A stretch of DNA of 64,000 nt from Heliobacteriaceae bacterium (GTDB lineage: Bacteria > Bacillota > Desulfitobacteriia > Heliobacteriales > Heliobacteriaceae). This document shows positions 40,295 through 49,814 of this stretch, piece after piece. The position numbers and the translations under genes are program-made. Location of the stretch: positions 1-64,000 of the forward strand of contig JAQWAU010000006.1 in assembly GCA_028707535.1 (NCBI GenBank), in the 5' to 3' direction. The notes beneath the pieces are model-generated. The model was given only the letters and a program-made list of their open reading frames with translations. It did not search any database and was not told the origin of the DNA. Within the stretch, counting starts at the first letter, position 1, and every line of letters begins with the position of its first letter.

Positions 40295-41244
40295 TCATTT
40301 TGCGCCTGCCTTTCCCGTCGACGCAACTCTGACAGGACAAGCGAAAATGATTCCGGGGGAACCGCCTTAAAGCAGAGCCGCCGCCCATCCCGGGGATGGC
40401 AAAATACCAACCGCCAAGCATGCAAGGCCTGCCCCGTTAAATTAAAAGCCGGTTTACGCGGACCATACTTTGGATCACCGGCCACCGGGTTGCCGATGTA
40501 AGCCAAATGTACCCGGATTTGATGGGTTCGCCCGGTTTCCAAAGAACATTCCACCAAAGAGAAACCCGTAACCGGATACCGTTCCTGAACCCGAAACCGG
40601 GTCAATGCCGGTTTGCCCGCCGGAACCACCGCCATGCACTGCCGGTTCCGGGGATCGCGACCAACCGGTGCCTCAATATGGCCGGTTTTCACCCGGATTA
40701 CTCCGTGCACAATTGCCAGATAGTCCCGCTGCACCTGGTGGGCTTTAACCTGAGCCGCTAACCCGATATGGGCCAAATCATTTTTCGCCACCACCAACAA
40801 ACCGGAAGTATCTTTATCCAGCCGGTGCACAATCCCCGGACGCAAATCGCCGTTGATCCCGGACAAATCTTTAATCTGGTGTAACAAAGCATTTACGAGG
40901 GTACCGGTCGGATGCCCCTCCGCCGGATGGACAACTAGACCAGCCGGTTTATTGACCACAGCTAAATCATGATCCTGATACACAATTTCCAACGGAATAT
41001 CTTCAGGCAGAATTCCCGGAGCAACTGGTTCCGGTAGCCATAGGGCAATTTTCTCGCCAGCCTTTACCCGGTGGTTACCTTTTAACGGCGTTCCATTCCG
41101 GGTTACAAACCCTTCCCCGATTAGCCCCTGTCCGTGGGAACGTGAAGGCACCAATCCTTTTTGCACCAGCCACATGTCCAGGCGAATACCGGCTTCTTCT
41201 TCACCAACACAGGCGGATACCAGTTCCCGATTATTCTCAATCAC
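40291..41244 (-). CDS. RluD-family 23S rRNA pseudouridine synthase
   Basis: S4-like N-terminus; NKPAGLVVHP, GIVHRLDKDTSGLLVVAKND, LETGRTHQIRVHLAYIGNPVAGD. Confidence 0.96.
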   Translation of the reverse strand: MIENNRELVSACVGEEEAGIRLDMWLVQKGLVPSRSHGQGLIGEGFVTRNGTPLKGNHRVKAGEKIALWLPEPVAPGILPEDIPLEIVYQDHDLAVVNKPAGLVVHPAEGHPTGTLVNALLHQIKDLSGINGDLRPGIVHRLDKDTSGLLVVAKNDLAHIGLAAQVKAHQVQRDYLAIVHGVIRVKTGHIEAPVGRDPRNRQCMAVVPAGKPALTRFRVQERYPVTGFSLVECSLETGRTHQIRVHLAYIGNPVAGDPKYGPRKPAFNLTGQALHAWRLVFCHPRDGRRLCFKAVPPESFSLVLSELRRRERQAQND

Positions 41245-41686
41245 GGGAACTCACCGGTTCTTTAGTTGATAAGTCCGCATCTTCCGACCCAAACAAAAGA
41301 CAATAAACCAGGATTACGACCCCAACGGTTATCGCTGTGTCCGCCAAGTTAAATACCGGCCACACTCTTAAATCAATGAAGTCAATTACCAAGCCGGTTC
41401 TGATCCGGTCCAGTAAATTACCGGCGGCTCCTCCCGCCTGTAAGGCAAGACCAAACCGGAAAAATCCCTGTTCTAATGGTAGCCGGTAACAATAAAAAAC
41501 CACCAAGGAAAGCACGATTATAGTAATCGCAATAAACAAGACGGTATGGTGGGCCAAAACCCCAAACGCGGCCCCGGGGTTACGGATATACGTTAGATGC
41601 AGAATACCCGGCAATAACGGAATCGATTCGTGTTCCAACAAGTAAGTTTGGACCAGTGTCTTTGTCATCTGATCGCCGGCAAACAC
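41237..41686 (-). CDS. lspA: Lipoprotein signal peptidase II
   Basis: YIRNPGAAFGVL, GGAAGNLLDRIRTGLVIDFIDLRVWPVFNLADTAI; 5' end uncertain, TM1 (LFWFVAFLVFAGDQMTK) extends upstream. Confidence 0.93.
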   Translation of the reverse strand: MFAGDQMTKTLVQTYLLEHESIPLLPGILHLTYIRNPGAAFGVLAHHTVLFIAITIIVLSLVVFYCYRLPLEQGFFRFGLALQAGGAAGNLLDRIRTGLVIDFIDLRVWPVFNLADTAITVGVVILVYCLLFGSEDADLSTKEPVSSRD

Positions 41687-41844
41687 CAGGAAAGCAACAA
41701 ACCAAAAGAGCCGGGGCGGAAATATAACGCCATTTTTCAGTCACCAACACTCCTTTCCCAGCCTGCCTAATTTTAGCATATGATCGCCCCTGGCTCAAAT
41801 GATAAAGAGGGCCGCATTACTGCGACCCCCCTTTTTGCAACAAC

Positions 41845-42129
41845 TTAACGGCCGGAATCATTCAGAGCGCCCTGGGAAGCATCTTGTCCGGCAGACCGGG
41901 CAAGTTGGGCCGTCATGCCATTGTTTTGGGCCAGTTGTTGTTCAGCGAGCTGTACCATTTTCTTCGTCATGAAGCCGCCGATTGCCCCGACTTCCCGGGT
42001 GGTCATGTTTTCCCAACCTTGGTTTTGAATCTTGTTAGCCAAACCAATCTCCGCAGCCACTTCGTACTTGAAACGGTCCAGAGCACTTTGCGCACCTGGG
42101 ATTACGGCTTTGTTCCGATTAGTAGGCAT
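41845..42129 (-). CDS. Alpha/beta-type small acid-soluble spore protein (long form)
   Basis: ALDRFKYEVAAEIGLANKIQNQGWENMTTREVGAIGGFMTKKMV matches the SASP core. Confidence 0.88.
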   Translation of the reverse strand: MPTNRNKAVIPGAQSALDRFKYEVAAEIGLANKIQNQGWENMTTREVGAIGGFMTKKMVQLAEQQLAQNNGMTAQLARSAGQDASQGALNDSGR

Positions 42130-42269
42130 TTTAATGCTTCACCTCCTTCCCGCTTGGTCTACCCTTAGAATGCCTCGAACAAGAGACCTTCATTTTATGA
42201 TTCTAATGTCAATTCGGAAAGTCTTTGGTTTTTCGGCCAGCTGGTAACTAGGCTGGATGAAATGTCTAA

Positions 42270-42929
42270 CTATTTGGGACCATCATAATCCCGATAAAAA
42301 ATCCCATCCCGGTCTTTCGCCACCGGTAACTGGTCAACATCCAAGGAAACCGGACCGGTAGCCCCAAATTCCGCATAGGTATGCGGATGCTCTGGATCAA
42401 GTTCCCCGTCACTCGGTGTATTGGAACTGCCGTAGGTGGCCAGAACTTGCCAGGTGTCTTCACCATCAAATCCTGGGGACTGTTCTTTATCCGCAACCTG
42501 TTTTCCCGTAAAAGGGGCCACATCTTCTTCGATCGGCCGGGGATGCCGGTCCGGGTATCGTTGCTCTTGACCGGTCTGGCAAGCCAAACACAATTCGGCG
42601 GTAGGCTTGGCCGCCAACCGTTCCGGATCAATTTTCGCTCCACAGTCGGAACACCGGCCATAAACTCCTTCCGAAATTCTTTTCCGGGCGGCGTCAATGT
42701 CGGCCAATTGTCGGCTCAACCGGTCGCGAAAAGCGAGGTCTTTACTGCGCTCAAAAACCTCACTGGCCACATCGGCCGGGTGGTTGTCATACATACTCAA
42801 TTCTTGGATTGCTTCCCCCAAAGATTCGCCGGCCGCCAGATCAGTCATGTGTTGCAGTTGTTCTTTGATGTTTTGTTCCAGTTGATTTAACCACTGCCAA
42901 GCGGTTTCGTGATTGACCGCCATCATCAC
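42270..42929 (-). CDS. TraR/DksA-type C4 zinc-finger protein (YteA-like)
   Basis: YDNHPADVASEVFERSKDLAFRD, RISEGVYGRCSDCGAKIDPERLAAKPTAELCLACQ. Confidence 0.9.
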   Translation of the reverse strand: MMMAVNHETAWQWLNQLEQNIKEQLQHMTDLAAGESLGEAIQELSMYDNHPADVASEVFERSKDLAFRDRLSRQLADIDAARKRISEGVYGRCSDCGAKIDPERLAAKPTAELCLACQTGQEQRYPDRHPRPIEEDVAPFTGKQVADKEQSPGFDGEDTWQVLATYGSSNTPSDGELDPEHPHTYAEFGATGPVSLDVDQLPVAKDRDGIFYRDYDGPK

Positions 42930-42941
42930 CCCTACCTTTCC

Positions 42942-43253
42942 TTACATTTTTAAATGCGTCTGCACCATTTGCACCACTTCGGCAATAAATCCCCCGATCA
43001 AGGGCAAATTAAGCACAACAAGTTCCCGCAGCAGAATCAAGGCAATTGCCCCCAAAATAGTAAAACCAATCGCCATCCCAAGTCCCCGGGCCACTCCTGC
43101 CCAAAAGTTTAGCCAGAGAAGGCGCCGGGGGTTTTCCAGCAGCGTCACATAATCGGCTATCCGCATTTTTTCAATTTCGACCGCCAAGACATCGAGCTTT
43201 TCGGCAAAATTTTCCGCAAAGCCGGTTCTTGGCCTTTGGATTTCACGATCCAT
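42942..43253 (-). CDS. DUF5665-like membrane protein
   Basis: YVTLLENPRRLLWLNFWAGVARGLGMAIGFTILGAI. Confidence 0.8.
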   Translation of the reverse strand: MDREIQRPRTGFAENFAEKLDVLAVEIEKMRIADYVTLLENPRRLLWLNFWAGVARGLGMAIGFTILGAIALILLRELVVLNLPLIGGFIAEVVQMVQTHLKM

Positions 43254-43315
43254 TCTTCCCACCTGCCTTGAATTAGTATCTGTAAACAATTTCAATTTCC
43301 ATCCGTGGCCGGCAT

Positions 43316-43345
43316 AAAAAAAGCCACCGGTTCTCAATCGGTGGC
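43316..43345 (-). terminator. Rho-independent terminator of ileS
   Basis: GCCACCGATTGAGAACCGGTGGCTTTTTTT on the minus strand. Confidence 0.88.
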
Positions 43346-43352
43346 TGTAGGC

Positions 43353-46157
43353 TTAGGCAAGTTTTTCCAAGACCGTAGCACAGCGGGGACACACCCCGGG
43401 GTGGTGGGGATCCGCCCCAATTTCTTCACGATAATTCCAACACCGTTCACATTTGGCCCCTGGCGCTTTTTGTACCTCAACCGCCAGAAAGGCACCCGGC
43501 CAAAACTCCGTATCCTGCAAGACCCCTGTTGGCACCGCCGTACCCGGTGGGGCCAACTCTACAGCCGAAACAATGCAAAAAGTAGCCAGATCTTCGGCCT
43601 GTAAAAACGTGTATAACGCTTCATCTGTATACAATACCACTTTTGCCTCCAGGGAATGGCCAATAACTTTCGCCTGCCGGGCCAACTCCAAGGCTTTCGA
43701 AACCCGTATCCGCACTTCCAGCATTCGGTCCATTTTGGCCGCCAGGTTGGCATCATAATAACCCGGAGCATATTGTGGCCACTGGGTCATTTGGACCGTC
43801 AGGGCCTCTGCTTTGCCTCCGGGTAACCGCTGCCAGATTTCCTCGGCCGTAAAACTGATAAACGGGGCCAACATCCGCACCAAGGCGTGCGCAATCAAGT
43901 ATAACGCAGTTTGGGCGGAGCGACGTTCAAGGGAAGCCGGTGGCGAAGCATACAACCGGTCCTTGATCACATCCAGATAAAGAGCGCTCATATCAACCGT
44001 GCAGAAATTGTGGACCGCATGATAAACCACGTGGAACTCATAATTCTGACAAGCATCGGTAACCCGCTTAATCAACTCATGCAACTTCAACAAAGCCCAA
44101 CGGTCCAACTCACACAGCTGTTCCCGGGGCACCAAGTCGGTCTGGGGATCAAAATCAAACAAATTACCCAGGAAATAGCGGAAGGTATTCCGGATCTTGC
44201 GGTAACCATCGGCAATCTGCCGGAGAATTTTCGGGGAAACCGCCACATCAGACCGGTAATCAGCCGAAGCCACCCATAACCGCAGGATATCCGCCCCGAG
44301 ATCCTTAATCACATCCTGGGGATCAATCCCGTTGCCCAAGCTTTTAGACATTTTGCGTCCCTGTTCATCCACCAAAAACCCATGGGTCAACACCTGGCGA
44401 TAAGGGGCGGTTCCTTTGGTCGCAACCGATGTGGATAAAGAAGAATTAAACCAGCCCCGGTGTTGGTCTGATCCTTCCAGGTAAAGATCCGCCGGCCAGC
44501 TCAAATCCGGCCACTGTTTCAAAACAGCTACATGAGAGGAACCGGAATCAAACCAGACATCCATAATATCTGTTTCTTTGCGAAATTGCCGGTGCCCACA
44601 CCGGGGACAGCTCAACCCAGGGGGAACAAGTTCCTCAGCTTCCCGGGCAAACCAGACATCAGACCCGTGTTCTTTAACTAATGCCTGAATATGCCGGATC
44701 GTCTGATCGTTAATCACCGGCTCATTGCACTGGGTACAATAAAAAATCGGAATCGGTACCCCCCAGGTACGTTGGCGGGAAATACACCAATCCCCCCGGT
44801 CGGCAACCATATTGTGAATGCGGTCTTTCCCCCAGGCAGGTATCCAGCGAACATTTTCAATCGCCTGTAAAGCTTCCCGCCGAAATCCTTCGATTGAAGC
44901 GAACCATTGTTCGGTAGCCCGGAAAAGGATCGCTTGTTTACACCGCCAACAGTGCGGGTATTGATGTTTTACCTTACCGGCTTTCACCAACAGCCCCCGC
45001 CGGTCAATTTCCGCTACTACCGCCGGGTTGGCCTGACTGGTACTCATGCCGACAAAAATCCCACCTTCTTCGGTAAACCGCCCCCGGTTATCTAACGGGG
45101 AGATCACCGGCAAACCGTAAGCTTTTCCCACTTCGAAGTCTTCGACCCCATGACCAGGCGCGGTATGCACACAGCCGGTACCTTGTTCCAAAGTAACGTG
45201 TTCGCCTAAAATCACCAAGGAATCCCGGTCGACAAATGGATGCCGGCAAACGATTCGCTCCAGTTCACTGCCCGGCCACTCCTGACACACCCGCCCCGGC
45301 GTTAAACCTGTCGCTGTGGCAAATTGTTCGACCAAATCCTTGGCGACCAAGTATTTTTCCCGGCCAAACTCCACCAGGCTATAAATAAAATCCGGGTGCA
45401 GACAAACCGCCACATTGGCTGGTAAGGTCCAGGGGGTAGTCGTCCAAATCACCATGTAAGCATCATCCAAGGGAAAAAGTCCCTTGGCATCCCGTACCGG
45501 AAACTTTACATAGATCGACGCCGATTCCTTATCGGCATACTCCACTTCCGCTTCCGCCAAGGCGGTTTCACAGACGGCACACCAGTACACCGGCTTCATC
45601 CCCTTGTAGATATAGCCTTTCCGGGCCATTTCCCCGAAGACGCCGATCTGGGCCGCTTCAAATTCCGGCTGTAAGGTCAGGTACGGGTTGTCCCAGTCCC
45701 CACGTACCCCAAGTCGTCTAAACTGTTCACGCTGGATGTCTACGTACTTAAGGGCATATTCCTTACAACGGCGACGGAACTCGACCGCCGAAACCGCATG
45801 CCGATTCAGACCAAGGGCTTTAATTGCCTGTTGTTCAATCGGCAGACCATGGGTATCCCAACCAGGCACATAAGGGGCGTCATAACCATCCATAGCCTGA
45901 AACTTAACAATAAAATCTTTCAGGACTTTGTTCAAAGTATGCCCTAAATGAATATCCCCATTGGCATAAGGCGGTCCGTCGTGCAAAATGAATTTCGGCT
46001 TACCGGCATTGGCCTTGCCGATCACGTGGTATAGATCAATCTCTTCCCAAAACCGGGCAATCTCCGGTTCCCGTTTTGGGAGGTTTGCCTTCATGGGAAA
46101 ATCCGTTTTGGGCAAATTTAATGTTTTACCGTAGTCCATCACTTGTTTTTCCATCAA
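43353..46157 (-). CDS. ileS: Isoleucyl-tRNA synthetase
   Basis: HDGPPYANGDIHLGHTLNK, WTTTPWTLPAN, KMSKSLGNGIDP, C-terminal zinc ribbon CERCWNYREEIG...CPRC. Confidence 0.99.
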   Translation of the reverse strand: MMEKQVMDYGKTLNLPKTDFPMKANLPKREPEIARFWEEIDLYHVIGKANAGKPKFILHDGPPYANGDIHLGHTLNKVLKDFIVKFQAMDGYDAPYVPGWDTHGLPIEQQAIKALGLNRHAVSAVEFRRRCKEYALKYVDIQREQFRRLGVRGDWDNPYLTLQPEFEAAQIGVFGEMARKGYIYKGMKPVYWCAVCETALAEAEVEYADKESASIYVKFPVRDAKGLFPLDDAYMVIWTTTPWTLPANVAVCLHPDFIYSLVEFGREKYLVAKDLVEQFATATGLTPGRVCQEWPGSELERIVCRHPFVDRDSLVILGEHVTLEQGTGCVHTAPGHGVEDFEVGKAYGLPVISPLDNRGRFTEEGGIFVGMSTSQANPAVVAEIDRRGLLVKAGKVKHQYPHCWRCKQAILFRATEQWFASIEGFRREALQAIENVRWIPAWGKDRIHNMVADRGDWCISRQRTWGVPIPIFYCTQCNEPVINDQTIRHIQALVKEHGSDVWFAREAEELVPPGLSCPRCGHRQFRKETDIMDVWFDSGSSHVAVLKQWPDLSWPADLYLEGSDQHRGWFNSSLSTSVATKGTAPYRQVLTHGFLVDEQGRKMSKSLGNGIDPQDVIKDLGADILRLWVASADYRSDVAVSPKILRQIADGYRKIRNTFRYFLGNLFDFDPQTDLVPREQLCELDRWALLKLHELIKRVTDACQNYEFHVVYHAVHNFCTVDMSALYLDVIKDRLYASPPASLERRSAQTALYLIAHALVRMLAPFISFTAEEIWQRLPGGKAEALTVQMTQWPQYAPGYYDANLAAKMDRMLEVRIRVSKALELARQAKVIGHSLEAKVVLYTDEALYTFLQAEDLATFCIVSAVELAPPGTAVPTGVLQDTEFWPGAFLAVEVQKAPGAKCERCWNYREEIGADPHHPGVCPRCATVLEKLA

Positions 46158-46182
46158 TTCTTCTCTCCCCGTTCCAAAAACT

Positions 46183-46445
46183 AAAAAACCCCCTCCCCCT
46201 GTTCAAGGGGCGGGAGTCAACCGCGGTACCACCCTTATTTTGCTTCCGAACACCGGCATCAACCGGCTACCTTCAGCCTTTACTGCGGATAACGGCCGCT
46301 CCGGCGCCGCTTAATCTCTTTAGGCGACGCAGCTCCCGGGTGATCTTCGGCCTGGAGTTGCCGCCCTGGCTTCCACTATTCCAGGTTCGCTGTCCGGACT
46401 GTCAGGCGTACTGTCCCGTTCAATACTATTGGTCGGTTAAATATA
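46183..46445 (-). promoter_or_regulatory. T-box riboswitch upstream of ileS
   Basis: AGGGTGGTACCGCGG T-box motif (46221-46235) followed by terminator CCCGCCCCTTGAACAGGGGGAGGGGGTTTTTT. Confidence 0.93.
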
Positions 46446-46451
46446 ACAAGA

Positions 46452-46760
46452 TTATAGCGAGCAACCCGGTAAACTGTCAACCAACTGACGCAGCCGGGCG
46501 GCAGTAAACCCCTTCACTTCGATCATTTTCGTTCGCGCCTTCTCCCCAGCAACCAAACGCACCGCCGCCCGGGATACGCCCAAGGATTTGGCCAAAAATT
46601 GCACACAAGCGGCATTTGCCTCCCCATCCACCGGTGGTGCGGTCAACCGGATTTTCAAGGCCCCATCCAGCAGACCACAAACCGTATTTTGCGCTGCGCG
46701 GGGTTGAACCCGAACTTTGAACCTAATCCCTACCGGGGTTTCTTGAATCCACAACATCAT
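46452..46760 (-). CDS. DUF167/YggU family protein
   Basis: RVQPRAAQNTVCGLLDGALKIRLTAPPVDGEANAACVQFLAKSLGVSRAAVRLVAGEKARTK. Confidence 0.92.
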   Translation of the reverse strand: MMLWIQETPVGIRFKVRVQPRAAQNTVCGLLDGALKIRLTAPPVDGEANAACVQFLAKSLGVSRAAVRLVAGEKARTKMIEVKGFTAARLRQLVDSLPGCSL

Positions 46761-47301
46761 CCATCCCGTCCTTTTGCCTTCCGGTTGGTTCACCGCCGGC
46801 AAAGGTCACCGGTACCGGCTGGGGCTCTGCCGGCATCACAGTGGCCGCTGTCTCCTCCCAAGCTTCATCCTCCTTGACCGCTGCCAATTGGGACAACAGC
46901 ATCGCCCGGAACTGGACCCGAAACTGCCGGGCCTGACTGCGGATGGTTTCATAAGCTTTCTCAACCTGTTGTTTTTGCTCTCTAGCCGCCGCAAGAATCT
47001 GCTCCGCCTGGAGGTGGGCTTCTTTAAGCAGCAAAACACCCTCCCGTTCCGTCGCCAAGCGGACTTCCTCGGCGGTTTTCTGGGCAAGAACCAAGGTGTT
47101 GTTTAACGTTTCTTCCAACTTTTGATAGCGGCTTAGATTTTCCTCATAGCGAAGAATCTGATCTTTAGCCACCAAGTTTTCCTGGTAAAGGGCCTCATAA
47201 GCCGTAGCCACTTGCCGCAGGAACTCGTCCACTTCTTCCGGTTTATATCCCCGAAGGCTTTTGTTAAACTCTTTCTGGTGAAGATCCAAAGGTGTCAGCA
47301 T
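46723..47301 (-). CDS. divIVA: DivIVA domain cell-division protein
   Basis: MLTPLDLHQKEFNKSLRGYKPEEVDEFLRQVATAYEALYQEN then coiled coil. Confidence 0.94.
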   Translation of the reverse strand: MLTPLDLHQKEFNKSLRGYKPEEVDEFLRQVATAYEALYQENLVAKDQILRYEENLSRYQKLEETLNNTLVLAQKTAEEVRLATEREGVLLLKEAHLQAEQILAAAREQKQQVEKAYETIRSQARQFRVQFRAMLLSQLAAVKEDEAWEETAATVMPAEPQPVPVTFAGGEPTGRQKDGMDDVVDSRNPGRD

Positions 47302-47351
47302 CTGGTAAGAACCTCCTTATCAGTCGCGTCGGTTTAATGCTTTAACGGTAA

Positions 47352-47621
47352 TTACCATAAAATCAGCTGTAACACCCGAATAATAAACCATTCAATTAAG
47401 TATAACAGAAAAAAGGCAAAAATCGGCGAAAAATCGACAGGCGCCGAGCGGAACAAGGGAATCATCCGGCGTACGGGGTACAGAATCGGTTCGGTTACAT
47501 CATAAATAAACCGGAAGACCGGTTTCTGCGGGTCGTGCCTAAAGTAAGAAAGGATTACCCGGACAACAATTAATCCCCGCATGACTTCGAAAGCAACATT
47601 GATTATCTGGAAAACAATCAA
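47352..47621 (-). CDS. YggT family membrane protein
   Basis: VRVILSYFRHDPQKPVFRFIYDVTEPILYPVRRMIP. Confidence 0.92.
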   Translation of the reverse strand: MIVFQIINVAFEVMRGLIVVRVILSYFRHDPQKPVFRFIYDVTEPILYPVRRMIPLFRSAPVDFSPIFAFFLLYLIEWFIIRVLQLILW

Positions 47622-47641
47622 CCCTTTAACCCCCCGTTCTC

Positions 47642-47671
47642 AAAAGAACCCGGCGTAACCCGCCGGGTTCT
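47642..47671 (-). terminator. Rho-independent terminator of proC
   Basis: agaacccggcggg...ccgggttct stem with a short T-run on the minus strand. Confidence 0.7.
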
Positions 47672-47682
47672 AAAGGTCTTGG

Positions 47683-48507
47683 CTATTTGCTGCCTCCCAA
47701 TTCGCGGGAACGCCGGGTGGCGGCACTAACGGCGGCATAGCATGCCGCCCGGAGACCACCGGCTTCCAATGCTTCAACCCCGGCAATAGTCGTCCCGCCT
47801 GGGGAAGTTACTTTATCGCGTTCCACCGCCGGATGATTGCCGGTTTGGCGCACCATTTCCGCTGCCCCAATAACTGTCTGCAAAGTTAACTTCCGGGCCA
47901 AATCCCGGGGCAACCCTTCTCTTACGCCGGCATCGATCATCGCTTCAATAAAAAGATAAACATATGCCGGTCCACTGCCACTCAACCCGGTAACCGCATC
48001 GAGGTAACTCTCGCTGACGACTTCTGCAACCCCGGCAGCCGCCAAGACTGCCTGGGCCATCAGCAAGTGTTCCCCTTGGGCATTACTACCCCCAGCCAAC
48101 GCCGAGGCGCCAAGGCCAATCAAAGCCGGCGTGTTCGGCATCACCCGCACCAGCGGCACCCCGGGTAACAACAAGGCCTCCAGCCGGCTTAAAGGTACAC
48201 CGGCCACAATCGAGATCAATAAATGCCGGGAAGTCAAGTCCTCCCGGATGCCACTTAATACAGGTTCGAAAACCTGTGGCTTGACGGCCAAGACCACAAT
48301 GTCACTTTGCCGGCATACCTGCCGGTTATCGGCAGTAACCGCAATCCCAAGTTCGTTGTGCAGCCAATCCCGCCGGGCCGGCATAATATCCGCCGCCAGC
48401 AAGTTCGCCGCCGGAATCTGCCTTACCAACCCCCGGAGCAAGGCCTCTGCCATCGCCCCACCACCAATAAAACCAACCCGGCGACTGGCAAGATCTGCTG
48501 CGTCCAA
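47683..48507 (-). CDS. proC: Pyrroline-5-carboxylate reductase
   Basis: VGFIGGGAMAEALLRGL, VLAVKPQVF, RVMPNTPALIGLGASAL, GLSGSGPAYVYLFIEAM, VTSPGGTTIAG. Confidence 0.97.
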   Translation of the reverse strand: MDAADLASRRVGFIGGGAMAEALLRGLVRQIPAANLLAADIMPARRDWLHNELGIAVTADNRQVCRQSDIVVLAVKPQVFEPVLSGIREDLTSRHLLISIVAGVPLSRLEALLLPGVPLVRVMPNTPALIGLGASALAGGSNAQGEHLLMAQAVLAAAGVAEVVSESYLDAVTGLSGSGPAYVYLFIEAMIDAGVREGLPRDLARKLTLQTVIGAAEMVRQTGNHPAVERDKVTSPGGTTIAGVEALEAGGLRAACYAAVSAATRRSRELGGSK

Positions 48508-48524
48508 GTTTAAACCCCCTATTA

Positions 48525-48998
48525 TTACTTAGCCCAAGACAACGGGGTACGGATATAGGTATCTTCCCCCAAAACTTCCCCAGAAATGTCCACATTACTC
48601 GGGGCAAATACAAAAATTTGGGTGCCTACTTTTTGCATCGATCCATTTAACGCGTAAGTCGTCCCACTGACAAAATCGATAATCCGCTGGGCCATCTCCC
48701 GGTCAGCTTTCTCCAGATTCAGGATTACCTGGTAACGGTTCTTTAAGTGGTCAGCGATCGTTTTGGCTTCATCAAAGCTCTTGGGTTCGATGACCACAAC
48801 CTTCAGCTCCTTCTTCTGCCGCTCCGCCGCCAAACTTACCACTGCAGCCCGCTCCGAGCGTTCAACAATCCGGCGGGACGGAGAAAATTCCCGTTCCTCC
48901 CGTTCATTTGTTTCGGGCCGGCGTTCAGGCTGTTCAATTTCTTCCATTTCGTCACCCAAGCCCATCAAGTTGTAAAATTTGTCTAAAAATTTGCCCAT
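48525..48998 (-). CDS. sepF: Cell division protein SepF
   Basis: KFYNLMGLGDEMEE, VVIEPKSFDEAKTIADHLKNRYQVILNLEKADREMAQRIIDFVSGTTYALNG. Confidence 0.95.
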   Translation of the reverse strand: MGKFLDKFYNLMGLGDEMEEIEQPERRPETNEREEREFSPSRRIVERSERAAVVSLAAERQKKELKVVVIEPKSFDEAKTIADHLKNRYQVILNLEKADREMAQRIIDFVSGTTYALNGSMQKVGTQIFVFAPSNVDISGEVLGEDTYIRTPLSWAK

Positions 48999-49013
48999 GG
49001 TCCGACTCCTTCC

Positions 49014-49706
49014 TTAACGGTTTGCCCGGAAAATCCCGGAACCAACCCGGATGATCGTGGCGCCTTCTTCCACCGCCACACCAAAATCATTAGACATACC
49101 CATCGATAATTCGGCCATTTCCACACCGGTTAACCCCAAAGCCGCGATCTCCCCGGCCGCTTCCCGTAACCAGCGAAACACCCAGCGCACCTCTTCGGGA
49201 TCCGCAACATATGGGGCCAAGGTCATCAGGCCTTTTAGCCGAATCCCTTCGATCTCCGCTAACCGGCGCACAAAGGGTATCAATTCACTTTTTGCCACAC
49301 CCTGTTTGGTTCCCTCACCGGCGACGTTAACTTCCACCAAACAAGCAATCGGCTGCTTTTTCAACCGGGCATATTTACTAACCGCCCTCGCCAGAGAAAG
49401 CCTGTCCAAAGAATGAATAAGGGAAATCTTATCATAAATATACTTGACTTTATTTGACTGCAAAGTACCAATAAAGTGCCACTCTACTTTTTCCGGCAGG
49501 AATGGCCACTTCGTCAGAAACTCCTGAACCCTGTTTTCCCCCATTAGGTCAATCCCGGCGGTAATGGCTTTTTTAATATCCGCCAACCCAACCATTTTGG
49601 TTACCGCCAGCAACCGAACCGCTTCCGGCTGCCGGCCCGCTCTGTGGGCTGCCGCCTTAATCTGGTGATGAATCTGTTCCAGATTACGGGCAACTTGCTC
49701 CATCAT
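49014..49706 (-). CDS. YggS family PLP homeostasis protein
   Basis: VRLLAVTKMVGLADIKKAI, GENRVQEFLTKW, WHFIGTLQSNKVKYI, LSMGMSNDFGVAVEEGATIIRVGSGIF. Confidence 0.96.
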   Translation of the reverse strand: MMEQVARNLEQIHHQIKAAAHRAGRQPEAVRLLAVTKMVGLADIKKAITAGIDLMGENRVQEFLTKWPFLPEKVEWHFIGTLQSNKVKYIYDKISLIHSLDRLSLARAVSKYARLKKQPIACLVEVNVAGEGTKQGVAKSELIPFVRRLAEIEGIRLKGLMTLAPYVADPEEVRWVFRWLREAAGEIAALGLTGVEMAELSMGMSNDFGVAVEEGATIIRVGSGIFRANR

Positions 49707-49814
49707 CGCTCCATCCCTTCAACCTGTTTCGGTATTTCGCCGTTAAGCAGGGAAATCCTGCTACTATTAACCAAAATCTTGCCGTTAACCAAAAAATTTA
49801 ATAATTATGGCCGA

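Noticed and set aside
41837-42200. CRISPR or other repeat arrays
   Set aside because: No regularly spaced direct repeats were found here or elsewhere in the window.
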